From Geminocystis herdmanii PCC 6308 (lineage in GTDB: Bacteria; Cyanobacteriota; Cyanobacteriia; Cyanobacteriales; Cyanobacteriaceae): DNA of 64,000 nucleotides. Position 1 is the stretch's first letter; each line of letters begins with the position of its first letter. The stretch is taken from the NCBI RefSeq assembly GCF_000332235.1, contig NZ_CM001775.1, forward strand, positions 4,078,272 to 4,142,271. The letters run 5' to 3'. The notes under the pieces were generated by a model. The model was not told where the DNA came from, did no database searches, and worked only from the letters and a program-made list of their open reading frames with translations. The translations under genes were made by a program, and so were the position numbers. Positions 18,844-27,781 of this stretch are shown piece by piece.

Positions 18844-19281
18844 ATGAATAAATATATTGTTACTTTTTTTTCTCTGATTGTCTCCTCCAATTATTTTATC
18901 CCTAGTGTTTTCGCTCAATCTAAAATATATAACCCCATTCCTCTACAAGAAAATCAACCTATCATTGATACCCTCACTACTGATGATATTCCTACAGGAG
19001 ACGGCGGTTTTGCCAGAGATTATATGATCAATTTAAACAAAGGTGATCAAATAGCTATCGATTTGATGTCCGATGATTTTGATACGGTAGTAATTTTAAT
19101 GTCTGAAGATGGTGTTACGATCGCCGAAAATGATGATGCCCCCGATAGCGATAGTAACTCTCTTTTATTTACCCGTATTGCAGAAGATGGGCGTTATATC
19201 ATTAGGGTGAGGGCATTTGGTGCGGTAGGTAGCGGTAATTTTACCCTTAAGTTAACTAAATTAAAACCAATTAATAATTAA
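18844..19281 (+). CDS. Secreted protein with pre-peptidase C-terminal (PPC) domain
   Basis: 145 residues. A signal peptide is clear at 1-25 (hydrophobic TFFSLIVSSNYFIPSVFAQ). The rest is one PPC-type beta-sandwich: a GDGGFARDYMINLNKGDQIAIDL segment, FDTVVILMSEDGVTIAEND and SLLFTRIAEDGRYIIRVRAF. PPC domains usually accompany secreted peptidases, but this protein has no catalytic domain. It is probably a periplasmic or extracellular binding protein. It is a single gene, divergent from larC with a 154-base gap. Confidence 0.85.
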   Translation: MNKYIVTFFSLIVSSNYFIPSVFAQSKIYNPIPLQENQPIIDTLTTDDIPTGDGGFARDYMINLNKGDQIAIDLMSDDFDTVVILMSEDGVTIAENDDAPDSDSNSLLFTRIAEDGRYIIRVRAFGAVGSGNFTLKLTKLKPINN

Positions 19282-19425
19282 CAATTTTTACCTTCCCCTC
19301 CTTTGTCTAACTGATTATTCTCAAAATTATGCGCGCGGTTTTGAGGATATGTTCGAGTAAAATGTTGGTTAGGAGTAACAGCCAATTACCCCTAATCAAA
19401 TTTATAGCTTAATGAGGATTTTACC

Positions 19426-19731
19426 ATGAGTACAGTAACAGATAACAATTTAAGAGAGTTAAAGGATTTAATTAACTCTAAATTTGAGCAAGTCGATCGC
19501 AAATTCGAGCTAGTTAATGAAAAAATAGATTCTCGTTTTGAGCAAGTAGATAACAAGTTAAATGATATGAGAGTAGAAATAGCCTCAATTAAGGGTAATC
19601 AAGAAGGTTTTAGCAAAAGACTCGACAATCTTGAGTTTACTAATCGAGGTATTTTGATTAGCGTGGTTAGTGGATTATTAATCGCAACAATTACCCTGAT
19701 AGTTAAATTTTTAGTTCCCCCCATAGGGTAA
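19426..19731 (+). CDS. Small coiled-coil protein with C-terminal membrane anchor
   Basis: 101 residues. Residues 5-75 form a heptad-rich coiled coil with an internally repeated phrase (KFEQVDRKFELV, RFEQVDNKLNDM). A membrane segment follows at about 77-98 (GILISVVSGLLIATITLIVKF). Such small tail-anchored coiled-coil proteins are common in cyanobacteria, and function is unknown. The ATG at 19426 is the obvious start. It stands alone; the 144 bases before it hold no gene. Confidence 0.75.
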   Translation: MSTVTDNNLRELKDLINSKFEQVDRKFELVNEKIDSRFEQVDNKLNDMRVEIASIKGNQEGFSKRLDNLEFTNRGILISVVSGLLIATITLIVKFLVPPIG

Positions 19732-19828
19732 AACTTTCAAAAAGGCAATATTACAGCCTCTTTATAAATGATTCTCAGGTTCCGATAATAAATGTTTTCA
19801 TATTTAATTCCCCCAATACTCTAATTCT

Positions 19829-21601
19829 CTAAAGATAAATTGTATAACCGTTTCTACCATTATTTTTGGTGGTGTATAAAGCCTTGTCTGCTTTTTTTAA
19901 CAAAGCATCAATATCTGTACCGTGTTTCGGATAAATGGCTACTCCAATACTGGTAGAAGTCCTTATGGTTATATCATTACACAAAAAAGGAACTCGTATC
20001 GCCTGTACAATTCGATCGAGTATAATAATTAAATCATCTTGGGAAGTAATATCAGGCAATAAAGCCACAAATTCATCCCCTCCCCAACGGGCTAAACTAT
20101 CAGCTTCCCTCAGAGAATGTTGTAATCTTTGAGCGAATTGTTTTAACAATAAATCTCCAATATCATGACCATAATTATCATTAATTTGCTTAAAATAGTC
20201 CACATCAAAAAACATCACAGCAATAACCATTTTTTTCCGTTTAGCACGGGCTAAACTTTTAGTACAAGAATGAATAAAAAAGTTTCTTTTATATAAACCT
20301 GTTAAACTGTCATGATAAGCCTGATATTTAAGTTTATTTTCTAATTTTTTTCGATCGCTAATATCCCTGAAAACAGAACAATAAACTAATTTATTTTGAT
20401 AGGTAATTACACTAACACTTAACTCAACTTCTAAAGGTTTATCATTTTTTACTTTTAACTTTAATTCCTGTCTAAAACTAATTTTAGTAATTTTTAATCT
20501 CTCTAAATTTTCTCTAAATTCTTCTGGTTTATCTCCAATAAAAGATTCAATATTTTCATGAATTAACTCTTTTAAAGAATATTTTAATATCTTATTAGCA
20601 AACGCATTAACTTCAATAATTAAAAAATCTTCGGCGGTAAATAAAATAATTCCTTCAGATATTTGCTCAATAACGGCTCGATATTTTGCTTCACTATCCT
20701 TTAATCTAGCTTCAATTTCTTTCCTTTCAGTAAAATCAAATATATAACTTCTGATCAGTTTTAGCTCAGGTAAATAATGAATATATTGTTCAAAAACTTT
20801 GTTATAACAGTGTAATTCTCTGACAAATAAGTTACCATGAATTTTTTGTTCAGCTTTTAAAAGATTCGATAACACAGGATGACTCATTTTTTCTTCCGCT
20901 AAATTAGGAAATAAAAAATTAGCCGCTTGATTATAATAAGTCAATTTTCCCTGTAAATTAATCTCAATTATCGGATAAGGACTTAATTCTGCAAAAGAAC
21001 TAAGTTTCGATATATAATTAGCTATATTTTCCTTCTCTAAATTTGGATCATTTTCAAAATGAAAAGTTTGATGATCTAAGGTTTTTTTAGCATAACTATC
21101 TAAATCTTTATCTATTAAAATTTCCTCAGGATTTTCTGACTTATTAATAATGTTAAAAATATCTTTTATTTGAGAGTTTTTATCAATAACAAAAAAACGA
21201 GCTTTTGCTTGTTTACTAAATTGTATTAAATCTCCATGTTCTAAATATTTATTTTGATACTGTTTATTATTAATAATTAAGCCGTTAGTACTTTTTTTGC
21301 CTGATAAACTACCATCAACAATTTTATAAAAAAATAAGTTTTCTTCTTGATTATATTCTTTAATTATTGTCGCATGATCTCTCGACACAGCTTGATCATG
21401 AAAAATTATTTCGACATCATGACGACGCCCCATTTCATACATTTCATCGGTTAAATAAATCAGACGTTTATCATTACCATCCTCGATAATTAGCAAATAT
21501 AAATATTGTCCTTCTTCCCTATTTTCATCAGTTAATTTCTGTTGATGATCTAATAAGGTGTCTCGAAGATTAGATGTAAAATCGTCATTTTGATTATTCA
21601 C
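19829..21601 (-). CDS. FHA-PAS-PAS-GGDEF diguanylate cyclase
   Basis: 590 residues. An FHA domain (EMGRRHDVEIIFHDQAVSRD, then GLIINN) spans about 45-130. Two PAS domains follow (about 215-300 and 305-420), then GGDEF with GLYKRNFF, FDVDYFKQINDNYGHDIGD and RWGGDEFVALLPD. READ lies five residues before GGDEF, an intact RxxD product-inhibition site, so the enzyme is probably an active, feedback-inhibited c-di-GMP synthase. FHA input suggests control by phosphothreonine on a partner. Cytosolic, no membrane segment seen. The 250 bases upstream hold no gene. Confidence 0.93.
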   Translation of the reverse strand: MNNQNDDFTSNLRDTLLDHQQKLTDENREEGQYLYLLIIEDGNDKRLIYLTDEMYEMGRRHDVEIIFHDQAVSRDHATIIKEYNQEENLFFYKIVDGSLSGKKSTNGLIINNKQYQNKYLEHGDLIQFSKQAKARFFVIDKNSQIKDIFNIINKSENPEEILIDKDLDSYAKKTLDHQTFHFENDPNLEKENIANYISKLSSFAELSPYPIIEINLQGKLTYYNQAANFLFPNLAEEKMSHPVLSNLLKAEQKIHGNLFVRELHCYNKVFEQYIHYLPELKLIRSYIFDFTERKEIEARLKDSEAKYRAVIEQISEGIILFTAEDFLIIEVNAFANKILKYSLKELIHENIESFIGDKPEEFRENLERLKITKISFRQELKLKVKNDKPLEVELSVSVITYQNKLVYCSVFRDISDRKKLENKLKYQAYHDSLTGLYKRNFFIHSCTKSLARAKRKKMVIAVMFFDVDYFKQINDNYGHDIGDLLLKQFAQRLQHSLREADSLARWGGDEFVALLPDITSQDDLIIILDRIVQAIRVPFLCNDITIRTSTSIGVAIYPKHGTDIDALLKKADKALYTTKNNGRNGYTIYL

Positions 21602-21824
21602 ACTCTCATTAAAGTTATCTTCATTTATAGGATTATTTATTATAACAATGTTCTTCTTTAAATGGCTAGAGATAAAGAGTTAAAATCCTTCCTACAAACA
21701 AATGTAAATATCTTTTCTTAAAAAGTCTAATATTTAAGCAAAAATACTTAAGTAAAAAAATAATAATTTGAATATCATTCTAATCAATTATTTTGAGATA
21801 ATTTTAAAACGATTTATAATAATT

Positions 21825-21841
21825 GGTGGGCATTGCCCACC
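21825..21841. repeat. Palindrome GGTGGGC-ATT-GCCCACC
   Basis: A 7-bp perfect stem and 3-base loop between the FHA-GGDEF gene and the end of the PAP/fibrillin gene. This palindrome type is common between cyanobacterial genes and may serve as a terminator for the minus-strand gene just after it. Confidence 0.6.
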
Positions 21842-21854
21842 CCACAACTACTAT

Positions 21855-22460
21855 TTAACAACGTTCTAAAATAAAAATATTACCTTGATTTCCTCTTGCT
21901 ATTCTTAATGTTTCATCTAAGTAGGTAATTTCTAGCCATCCTAAAGAATTATTGTTACCTAAAATTCGATCGCCCCAATTAAAATTAAAATCAAAGGGAG
22001 GAAAATATTTTCCTGTTTCCATTTTTTTGATTAAATCTTTCGGGGAAAGATACCCTAATAACTTTTGTAATCCCACGATCGATCTTTGAAACTTTACATT
22101 CACTCTTTTGGGGGAGACAGTCTCAAAATTGGCACTAACACTAACTAAACCATCTAAAAACGGTAAACCAATAATTTCTGCAATGTTATAAATTTTAGTT
22201 GCATCTGTACGAATACATTGATAAATTTCTCCTAAATGTACTAAAGGAATGTTATCAAGTCCTAAAATACTCTTACTGGTGGTGTATAATAACCGCCAAT
22301 CTCCGTTTAAAAGTTGCGGACAATTTAAGGGATTGTGGTTAGGATTATGATCTTCTAATTTTTCTACCGCCGTCAAAATATTGACTTTTTCCGTTTCCGT
22401 CACCGATAAACCCCGATTTTTACCAGCGATAACCTGTAACAATTCTGTTTTTAAACTCAT
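21855..22460 (-). CDS. PAP/fibrillin family protein
   Basis: 201 residues. The lipocalin-like plastid-lipid-associated-protein/fibrillin pattern is visible: LLNGDWRLLYTTSKSILGL near the N-terminus, FETVSPKRVNVKFQRSIVG mid-protein and a C-terminal WLEITYLDETLRIARGNQGN. In plants and cyanobacteria these proteins associate with thylakoids or lipid droplets and affect photoprotection. No signal peptide. Divergent from the DUF3134 gene with a 64-base gap. Confidence 0.88.
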   Translation of the reverse strand: MSLKTELLQVIAGKNRGLSVTETEKVNILTAVEKLEDHNPNHNPLNCPQLLNGDWRLLYTTSKSILGLDNIPLVHLGEIYQCIRTDATKIYNIAEIIGLPFLDGLVSVSANFETVSPKRVNVKFQRSIVGLQKLLGYLSPKDLIKKMETGKYFPPFDFNFNWGDRILGNNNSLGWLEITYLDETLRIARGNQGNIFILERC

Positions 22461-22481
22461 AATGTTCGATCGTGCTTTAAA

Positions 22482-22490
22482 TGCTATAAT
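22482..22490 (+). promoter_or_regulatory. Extended -10 promoter element (TGCTATAAT)
   Basis: A perfect extended -10 lies 34 bases before the DUF3134 ATG, in the short gap to the divergent PAP/fibrillin gene. It is the same nonamer as at 9570-9578. Confidence 0.55.
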
Positions 22491-22524
22491 GGCAAGTTGC
22501 CCTAATTAACTATATTATTAGTTT

Positions 22525-22779
22525 ATGAAAAATCCTGCCTTGCGTAAAGAGAAACGTTATGAACCTGCCCCTGTAATACCCCTTAAACAAGATGGTTCTC
22601 TTTTAGATTGGTTAGAAGCAAATAATCGTATTATGTACAGAGAAGAAAAAGAAGATAAAATAATCAATTTAGATTTATCAGAAGAAGAAGAAATCTCCGA
22701 TCTCATCGAGGGTGAAGACGATGACTTCGATACAGATTTAGATGAATTAGATATAGACAGTGACAATGATATTATTTAA
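22525..22779 (+). CDS. DUF3134 family protein
   Basis: 84 residues. The N-terminal NPALRKEKRYEPAPVIPLKQ and DGSLLDWLEANNRIM match a small cyanobacterial family of unknown function. The C-terminal half is strongly acidic (runs of Asp/Glu such as EGEDDDFDTDLDELD) and probably disordered. It is followed after 12 bases by the saccharopine-dehydrogenase-like gene, so the two are likely cotranscribed. Confidence 0.85.
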   Translation: MKNPALRKEKRYEPAPVIPLKQDGSLLDWLEANNRIMYREEKEDKIINLDLSEEEEISDLIEGEDDDFDTDLDELDIDSDNDII

Positions 22780-22791
22780 AGGTGACAAAAT

Positions 22792-23781
22792 ATGAATAAT
22801 CAAAAAATTAGAGTTGGAGTCTTAGGTTTTGGTGGTTTAGGTCAAGCGGCTGCTAGAATATTACAACAAAAATCTGAAATGTGTTTAGTTGCCGTAGCAG
22901 ATCAAAAAGGTTACGCTTATAATCCCGAAGGTTTAGATGCTGACACCCTCATCCCCACTTATCATGACTATGGCTCTAGTGGATATTTACCTGAATACGG
23001 TATCTTGAGTAATAATAGCATCGCTGATTTGATTCCTCAAGCTCAAGTGGATGGTTACTTTTTAGCTTTACCGAATTTACCTAATACTTTCATGGCGGAT
23101 GTTACCCGTCAATTCATCGCTTCGGGGTGGAATGGGGTTTTAGTAGATGCCTTAAAACGTACCAGTGCGGTAGAACAACTTTTAACCTTACAAGAAGAAC
23201 TCTCAGCTTCGGGCATTACCTATTTAACGGGTTGTGGCGCAACTCCCGGATTATTAACCGCAGTAAGTGCGATCGCATCTCAAAGTTTTATCGAAATTCA
23301 TCAAGTAAAAATTACCTTCGGGGTAGGCATTGCTAATTGGGAAGCCTATCGTGCCACCATCAGAGAAGATATTGCTCACCTGCCGGGGTTTGATGTAGAT
23401 AAAGCCAAAGCCATGACAGATGAAGAAGTAGAAGCATTTTTAGATCAAACTAATGGTATTCTTACCCTCGAAAACATGGAACACGCTGACGATATTATGC
23501 TAGAGTTGGCGGGTATTTGCGATCGATCTCAAGTTACTGTCGGCGGTATCGTGGATACTCGTAACCCGAAAAAACCTATTAGTACAAATGTTCAAATAAC
23601 AGGGCGTACCTTTGAAGGGAAAACTTCTACCCATACCTTCACTTTAGGGGATGAAACCAGTATGGCGGCTAACGTTTGCGGACCCGCTTTTGGCTATTTG
23701 AAAGCAGGTATAAGACTTCATCGTCAAAACCTCAAAGGTTTATTCACCGCCGTCGAAGTGATGCCCTTGTTTGTGCATTAA
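22792..23781 (+). CDS. Saccharopine dehydrogenase-like NAD(P)-binding oxidoreductase
   Basis: 329 residues. A Rossmann motif opens the protein ([17 protein letters not shown]). The middle has a conserved [16 protein letters not shown] segment and [10 protein letters not shown]. Proteins of this length are conserved in cyanobacteria and annotated as saccharopine dehydrogenase-like oxidoreductases, with no proved substrate. It probably shares a promoter with DUF3134. A hairpin at 23798-23813 follows its stop codon. Confidence 0.85.
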   Translation: MNNQKIRVGVLGFGGLGQAAARILQQKSEMCLVAVADQKGYAYNPEGLDADTLIPTYHDYGSSGYLPEYGILSNNSIADLIPQAQVDGYFLALPNLPNTFMADVTRQFIASGWNGVLVDALKRTSAVEQLLTLQEELSASGITYLTGCGATPGLLTAVSAIASQSFIEIHQVKITFGVGIANWEAYRATIREDIAHLPGFDVDKAKAMTDEEVEAFLDQTNGILTLENMEHADDIMLELAGICDRSQVTVGGIVDTRNPKKPISTNVQITGRTFEGKTSTHTFTLGDETSMAANVCGPAFGYLKAGIRLHRQNLKGLFTAVEVMPLFVH

Positions 23782-23797
23782 ATTTATGTTTCGTAGT

Positions 23798-23813
23798 AAG
23801 GGTTTTAACCCTT
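23798..23813 (+). terminator. Hairpin AAGGGTT-TT-AACCCTT
   Basis: A 7-bp stem 16 bases after the oxidoreductase stop codon, followed by TATTTTAC. It is a likely terminator and also a member of the dispersed AAGGGTT palindromes (see 31013 and 62572). Confidence 0.55.
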
Positions 23814-23876
23814 ATTTTACTAATTTTTCCTTGATGCCTAATGAAAAATTAATTATAGTTAATGTTTAATAGCTCA

Positions 23877-23925
23877 CCGTGTAATTTATTACACGGCTAA
23901 TATGATCACGTTCAATAAATTGAAC
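23877..23925. repeat. Twin-hairpin element, copy A (before mutT)
   Basis: CCGTGTAA-TTTA-TTACACGG (23877-23896) is followed 13 bases later by GTTCAA-TAAA-TTGAAC (23910-23925). Copy B at 24570-24615 has the same two hairpins in the same order with a related spacer. An upstream ATG at 23902 of the mutT frame lies inside this element, so it is not the natural start. Confidence 0.8.
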
Positions 23926-23955
23926 TCAACATTTTGTCTTAATTCCTCATTATTT

Positions 23956-24360
23956 ATGAATTTGCCTCACAAAAAAATCGGTGTTGCGGTTATTGTCAAC
24001 GAAGAAGGAAAAATTTTGATTGATAAACGATTACCTACTGGTTTAATGGCGAATTTGTGGGAATTTCCGGGAGGCAAAATTGAAGCTGGAGAAACCCCAG
24101 AAGACTGCATCATCCGAGAAATTAAAGAGGAATTGGGCGTTACGATCGAAATCGATCGACATTTAATAGATATTACCCATTCCTACAGTGAATTTATCGT
24201 TAGCTTATTTGTATATATTTGCAAACTAATTGAAGGACAACCTCAACCTTTAGAATGTGCCGAAGTGCGTTGGGTGACACCCTCAGAATTAGATAATTTT
24301 GAATTTCCTAGCGCTAATCAAGAAATTATTTCTATTTTGAAAAAGATGAATGAGGAATAA
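23956..24360 (+). CDS. mutT: Nudix hydrolase, MutT/8-oxo-dGTP diphosphatase type
   Basis: 134 residues from the ATG at 23956. The Nudix box is complete (G, E, RE, EE and G spaced as in GX5EX7REUXEEXGU; seen as GGKIEAGETPEDCIIREIKE followed by ELGV). The N-terminal KKIGVAVIVNEEGKILIDKR and C-terminal AEVRWVTPSELDNFEFPSAN fit MutT proteins that cleanse 8-oxo-dGTP from the nucleotide pool. The gene is enclosed by copies A and B of a twin-hairpin repeat, which may mean it moved as a unit. Confidence 0.88.
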   Translation: MNLPHKKIGVAVIVNEEGKILIDKRLPTGLMANLWEFPGGKIEAGETPEDCIIREIKEELGVTIEIDRHLIDITHSYSEFIVSLFVYICKLIEGQPQPLECAEVRWVTPSELDNFEFPSANQEIISILKKMNEE

Positions 24361-24460
24361 TTTTGTACTTACTCTTTACTCGTTAAAAGTTTTTGCTTTC
24401 CTTAAATCTCCCTTAATAAGCAGGGTTTTTTCATTGTCGGGGTAAAATTACGCTTTGTCA

Positions 24461-24509
24461 GTTCAATTTATTGAACGAAAACTGTTAGCTTTGTCAATTT
24501 ATTGCAAAG
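24461..24509. repeat. Two further AATTTATT-core hairpins
   Basis: GTTCAA-TTTA-TTGAAC at 24461-24476 and CTTTG(T)CAA-TTTA-TTGCAAAG at 24489-24509. Stem sequences differ but the TTTA loop flanked by AA/TT is kept. Confidence 0.75.
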
Positions 24510-24569
24510 CGATTGATGTTAAGTTTGTCAGACTGCTAGGTAGTTATGAGTCGAAACCATTATCCCAAG

Positions 24570-24615
24570 GTGTAATTTATTACACGTCTAATAGATACCG
24601 TTCAATAAATTGAAC
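24570..24615. repeat. Twin-hairpin element, copy B (after mutT)
   Basis: GTGTAA-TTTA-TTACAC (24570-24585) then GTTCAA-TAAA-TTGAAC (24600-24615), ending in TGAACTCAA like copy A. Copies A and B are direct repeats about 690 bases apart. Confidence 0.8.
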
Positions 24616-24699
24616 TCAATTTCCACCAAAAATATCCTGATTTTTAATCTGAAAAAATAGCTAGATTTTTGATCAATTATAGTTTTCAGTCTGATATAA

Positions 24700-25149
24700 T
24701 CAGTGTTGATAAGCTCCAATTTCAGGAAAAAAAGGTGCTAATTCTTCATAAATATTCAAGCCTAATTTTATTAGCATATTTTCCAAAACATGATCAGGAG
24801 AAAACCTTAAATAATTTTCGCTTATTTCTAAGCTAACATGACGATTTCCTAAATGATAAGCCGCTTTTAATAAATCTAATTTTGATTCACTTTTGACGGT
24901 AATAACAGGCTCTAATTTTGCTTTTATTCTAACAAAAAAAGTTGCTCGATCGTCCGTTAATATATCCTCTGATTCTAAGAAATTACCCCGTGATAAATTA
25001 ATTTTCACCACGCTAATATTATGAGAATTTACTTCTTTTAGTTCGATCGTCTGTTTAATTTTTGTTCTCTCTTGTGCCGTTAAATATATAGTTAAATCAG
25101 GTTGTTTATGAGAGTCTAAATTTATTTTTTGAGTAAGAATAATCATCAT
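24700..25149 (-). CDS. ureE: Urease accessory protein UreE
   Basis: 149 residues. The N-terminal peptide-binding domain and the C-terminal metal-binding domain are present, with the conserved AAYHLGNRHVSLEI containing the bridging histidine of the UreE dimer; the protein ends in YQH with few C-terminal histidines. UreE delivers nickel to the urease active site via UreG. The gene starts 6 bases after ureA on the same strand, so the two form an operon ureA-ureE. Confidence 0.92.
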   Translation of the reverse strand: MMIILTQKINLDSHKQPDLTIYLTAQERTKIKQTIELKEVNSHNISVVKINLSRGNFLESEDILTDDRATFFVRIKAKLEPVITVKSESKLDLLKAAYHLGNRHVSLEISENYLRFSPDHVLENMLIKLGLNIYEELAPFFPEIGAYQH

Positions 25150-25155
25150 TAAATC

Positions 25156-25458
25156 TTAACTAATGGGATGATGTACCGTAACTAATTTTGTGCCGTCTGG
25201 AAATGTCGCTTCTACCTGCACGTCTTCAATCATTTCTGCTATCCCTTCCATTACATCATCTTTGGTTAACAAGGTTGTACCATAACTCATTAATTCTGCC
25301 ACAGTACGCCCCTCCCTCGCACCTTCTAAAATTGCTGAAGATATATAGGCGATCGACTCAGGATAGTTCAATTTGATTCCTTTTGCCTTACGTCTTTCTG
25401 CTAATAAACCTGCCGTAAAAATTAATAACTTGTCTTTTTCTTGAGGGGATAATTGCAT
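25156..25458 (-). CDS. ureA: Urease subunit gamma
   Basis: 100 residues, the normal family length. [20 protein letters not shown], then [19 protein letters not shown] and a C-terminal [17 protein letters not shown] are diagnostic. UreA forms the structural trimer with UreB and catalytic UreC, hydrolysing urea to ammonia and carbamate in the cytosol. It is transcribed away from ureB with a 111-base shared upstream region. Confidence 0.95.
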   Translation of the reverse strand: MQLSPQEKDKLLIFTAGLLAERRKAKGIKLNYPESIAYISSAILEGAREGRTVAELMSYGTTLLTKDDVMEGIAEMIEDVQVEATFPDGTKLVTVHHPIS

Positions 25459-25534
25459 AATTTTAGATGTTACTCAATGAAGGAAGAAAATCAAAAATTG
25501 ATTATTTCCACAATATTTTAAAATTATTTTATTA

Positions 25535-25540
25535 TATAAT
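25535..25540 (+). promoter_or_regulatory. Possible -10 box for ureB (TATAAT)
   Basis: A perfect TATAAT lies 29 bases before the ureB ATG in the shared ureA/ureB upstream region. No clear -35 and no clear NtcA site (GTA-N8-TAC) were seen. Confidence 0.4.
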
Positions 25541-25569
25541 TGCGGTCATGCACTTTATTTTTATTAACC

Positions 25570-25842
25570 ATGATTCCGGGCGAAATTTTTACACCAGAAG
25601 GAGTAATCGAGTTAAATCAAGGACGAGAAACTCTTAAAATTACGGTTGCTAATACGGGCGATCGACCTATTCAAATCGGCTCACATTTTCCCTTCCATAA
25701 AGTTAATTCTGCACTACAGTTCGATCGAGCAAAAACTACCTTGATGAGATTAAATATCCCCGCAGGTACAGCTATACGATTTGAGCCGGGAGACGAAAAA
25801 GAAGTAGAATTAGTCAAAATACAACCTACTCAAGAGAATTGA
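25570..25842 (+). CDS. ureB: Urease subunit beta
   Basis: 90 residues from the ATG at 25570 ([16 protein letters not shown]), the usual UreB start; an in-frame ATG ten codons upstream overlaps the -10 box and is rejected. [38 protein letters not shown] are standard. The usual next gene, ureC, is not downstream: an ABC1 kinase gene converges instead. The catalytic subunit must be encoded elsewhere. Confidence 0.95.
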   Translation: MIPGEIFTPEGVIELNQGRETLKITVANTGDRPIQIGSHFPFHKVNSALQFDRAKTTLMRLNIPAGTAIRFEPGDEKEVELVKIQPTQEN

Positions 25843-26118
25843 GAACGTGAAATTGAGCTAGATGTATTTTATACTTGGCGAGGGCATAACTTGAGTTTGG
25901 TGAAGGTAGGCAAAAGGCAAGTAGGCAAGAGGCAACTGTACATTTTGCAACATCAAATTATAACCTTGATGAGTATATCTTAATGATAACTCGGAAAATC
26001 GACTGAGATCGGGCATGGAGGTTACGGCGGATATTATTGCCAAAGAAGAAACCATACTCAAATATATTTTGCGCAAAGCAAGGTTATGGGTTGATGTGTA
26101 GAGAAAATTAAGACCGTA
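25843..26118. other. Gene-free interval between ureB and the ABC1 kinase gene
   Basis: Contains a degenerate heptad-like run (GGCAAAAGGCAAGTAGGCAA and following, near 25911-25940) whose start, GTGAAGGTAGGCAAAA, recurs at about 47857. A weak minus-strand frame at 25858-26076 has no recognisable content. No gene supported. Confidence 0.6.
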
Positions 26119-27777
26119 TTATCGTATTTTTTCCGCTACACTTAAAGAGACGATCGATCGAACTAAAAACAAAGCAAATAACCCCGTCAGACCGAATAGA
26201 ATCACGGAGAAGGAGTGATAAACCGTAGAAACGAGCAGGATAGCGTTCAAGAGAGAAAACCCCGTTAAACAAGTATAAATCAGGGTTTTTATCGCTAAAT
26301 AAATACTGCGAGAGATTCTTTCAGCCTCCAAAGAACGAACCCTTAGTTGTAATTCTCCATCTTCGAGTTTGCCTTGAAAATCCTTTACCGTCGTTTCTAA
26401 ACGGGAAGGTTTTTGTAATTGTTGTTGAATTAAAATTCTACCTTGACGAGCAACCATCAATAAGATATTATTAGGAGCAGTAGTTTGGGTAATCCGTCTA
26501 AAAAATGGCTGACTAGCAGACAACAAGCTATAGTTCGGATCGAGAGTACGAGCAATACCATCAAGGGTAGTTAAGGCTTTAATAATAAAAGTCATCTGGG
26601 GAGGCAAACGGAAAGGCTGTTGCTCAAACATGATATAAATTTCTGCACTAATTTCCCGAAAGGCATTAATATCCACAGGTTTATCTAAAAAACGGGTTAA
26701 GGAAAAACTGATTAACCGTTTAATTGCTGTCATGTCGCCGACGGGTTCGATTAAACCCATATAAACTAAAGTATCTAATACTTGATCCGCATCTTTACGC
26801 AACATCGCAAAGAACGTTTGTACCATTTGCTCCCGTGCTAATCCTTTGACTTGTGCCATCGCGCCAAAATCATAGAAAATGATTGAGCCATCGGGATTTA
26901 CTGCCATATTACCCGGATGGGGATCAGATTGAAAAAAGCCGTCTTCTAATAGTTGTTTTAAATAGGTACAAATTCCCAATTCAATTAAGGGTTTAATGGG
27001 GATTCCTTTTTCTGCTAAAGTTTCTTTATCGTTAATTTTTATACCGGGTAAATATTCTAAAGTTAGTACGGTTTTAGTGGTGTATTCCCAATAAACTTTT
27101 GGTACAATAATTTTACTATCATTCTGAAAGTTATATCTAAATAATTCTGCATTTTTCCCCTCTTGAAGATAATCGATTTCGGCAAATAAAATTTCAAAAA
27201 ATTCTTGATAAATTAATTTTAATTCATACTTTTTTATAGTGGGTATAAATCGATCGAGAAAATTAATTAAACTTTTTAATACTTTAAAATCAAGGTTAAA
27301 TAATTTTTCTAAACCTTTTCTTTGTACCTTAATAACAACTTTTTCTCCTGTGGGTAAAGTTGCTCGATGTACTTGCCCTAAACTAGCTGCAGCGATGGGT
27401 ACTCGATCGAAATCTGTAAAAATATTTTCTAATTTGTCACTTAACTCCATTTCAATAACAGTTATCGCTTCTTCAGATAAAAAAGGAGGAACTCGATCTT
27501 GTAATTGACTAAATTCTTCGACATATTCTAAAGGAATTAAATCAGGGCGTGTTGATAAAGCCTGTCCAATTTTAATGAAAGTTGGTCCCAACTTAATTAA
27601 TTGTACCACTAACCATCTGGCTCTTTTATGATGTTGAGAAGCAGTATTTTTTTTGCGTAGAAAATCGAATAGAATTAATCCTGAAAATTGTATAGTTGTA
27701 AAGACAATATCCCATTGACGTTGTAAAGGGGAATAACGGTGATAATCCCATGATAAATTAGAAGGTAAAGCTCTCAT
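26119..27777 (-). CDS. ABC1/AarF/UbiB family atypical kinase
   Basis: 552 residues. The family marker KxGQ is seen as FIKIGQALSTRPDLIP, the Ala-rich loop as AAASLGQVHRA, the catalytic lysine region as VVIKVQRKG, and the catalytic/metal motifs as FQSDPHPGNM and YDFGAM. Two hydrophobic segments lie near the C-terminus, so it is probably membrane-bound. Members support quinone or prenyl-lipid metabolism in bacteria and plastids; the substrate is unknown here. It begins 4 bases after the end of the degenerate histidine kinase gene and is probably cotranscribed with it. Confidence 0.92.
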   Translation of the reverse strand: MRALPSNLSWDYHRYSPLQRQWDIVFTTIQFSGLILFDFLRKKNTASQHHKRARWLVVQLIKLGPTFIKIGQALSTRPDLIPLEYVEEFSQLQDRVPPFLSEEAITVIEMELSDKLENIFTDFDRVPIAAASLGQVHRATLPTGEKVVIKVQRKGLEKLFNLDFKVLKSLINFLDRFIPTIKKYELKLIYQEFFEILFAEIDYLQEGKNAELFRYNFQNDSKIIVPKVYWEYTTKTVLTLEYLPGIKINDKETLAEKGIPIKPLIELGICTYLKQLLEDGFFQSDPHPGNMAVNPDGSIIFYDFGAMAQVKGLAREQMVQTFFAMLRKDADQVLDTLVYMGLIEPVGDMTAIKRLISFSLTRFLDKPVDINAFREISAEIYIMFEQQPFRLPPQMTFIIKALTTLDGIARTLDPNYSLLSASQPFFRRITQTTAPNNILLMVARQGRILIQQQLQKPSRLETTVKDFQGKLEDGELQLRVRSLEAERISRSIYLAIKTLIYTCLTGFSLLNAILLVSTVYHSFSVILFGLTGLFALFLVRSIVSLSVAEKIR

Positions 27778-27781
27778 TCAA

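Larger units (their letters stand above)
24361..24699. other. Gene-free interval rich in palindromes
   Basis: No credible coding frame. The interval holds hairpins at 24461-24476 and 24489-24509 and the twin-hairpin copy B at 24570-24615, all with an AATTTATT core or its complement. The rest is AT-rich with nothing I can name. Confidence 0.7.

Noticed and set aside
23902-23955. Upstream start of mutT
   Set aside because: The extra 18 codons lie in a palindromic repeat and do not fit MutT N-termini.
25858-26076. Minus-strand frame of 72 residues between ureB and the ABC1 kinase gene
   Set aside because: It includes a degenerate heptad run, has no recognisable motif and no good ribosome-binding site.
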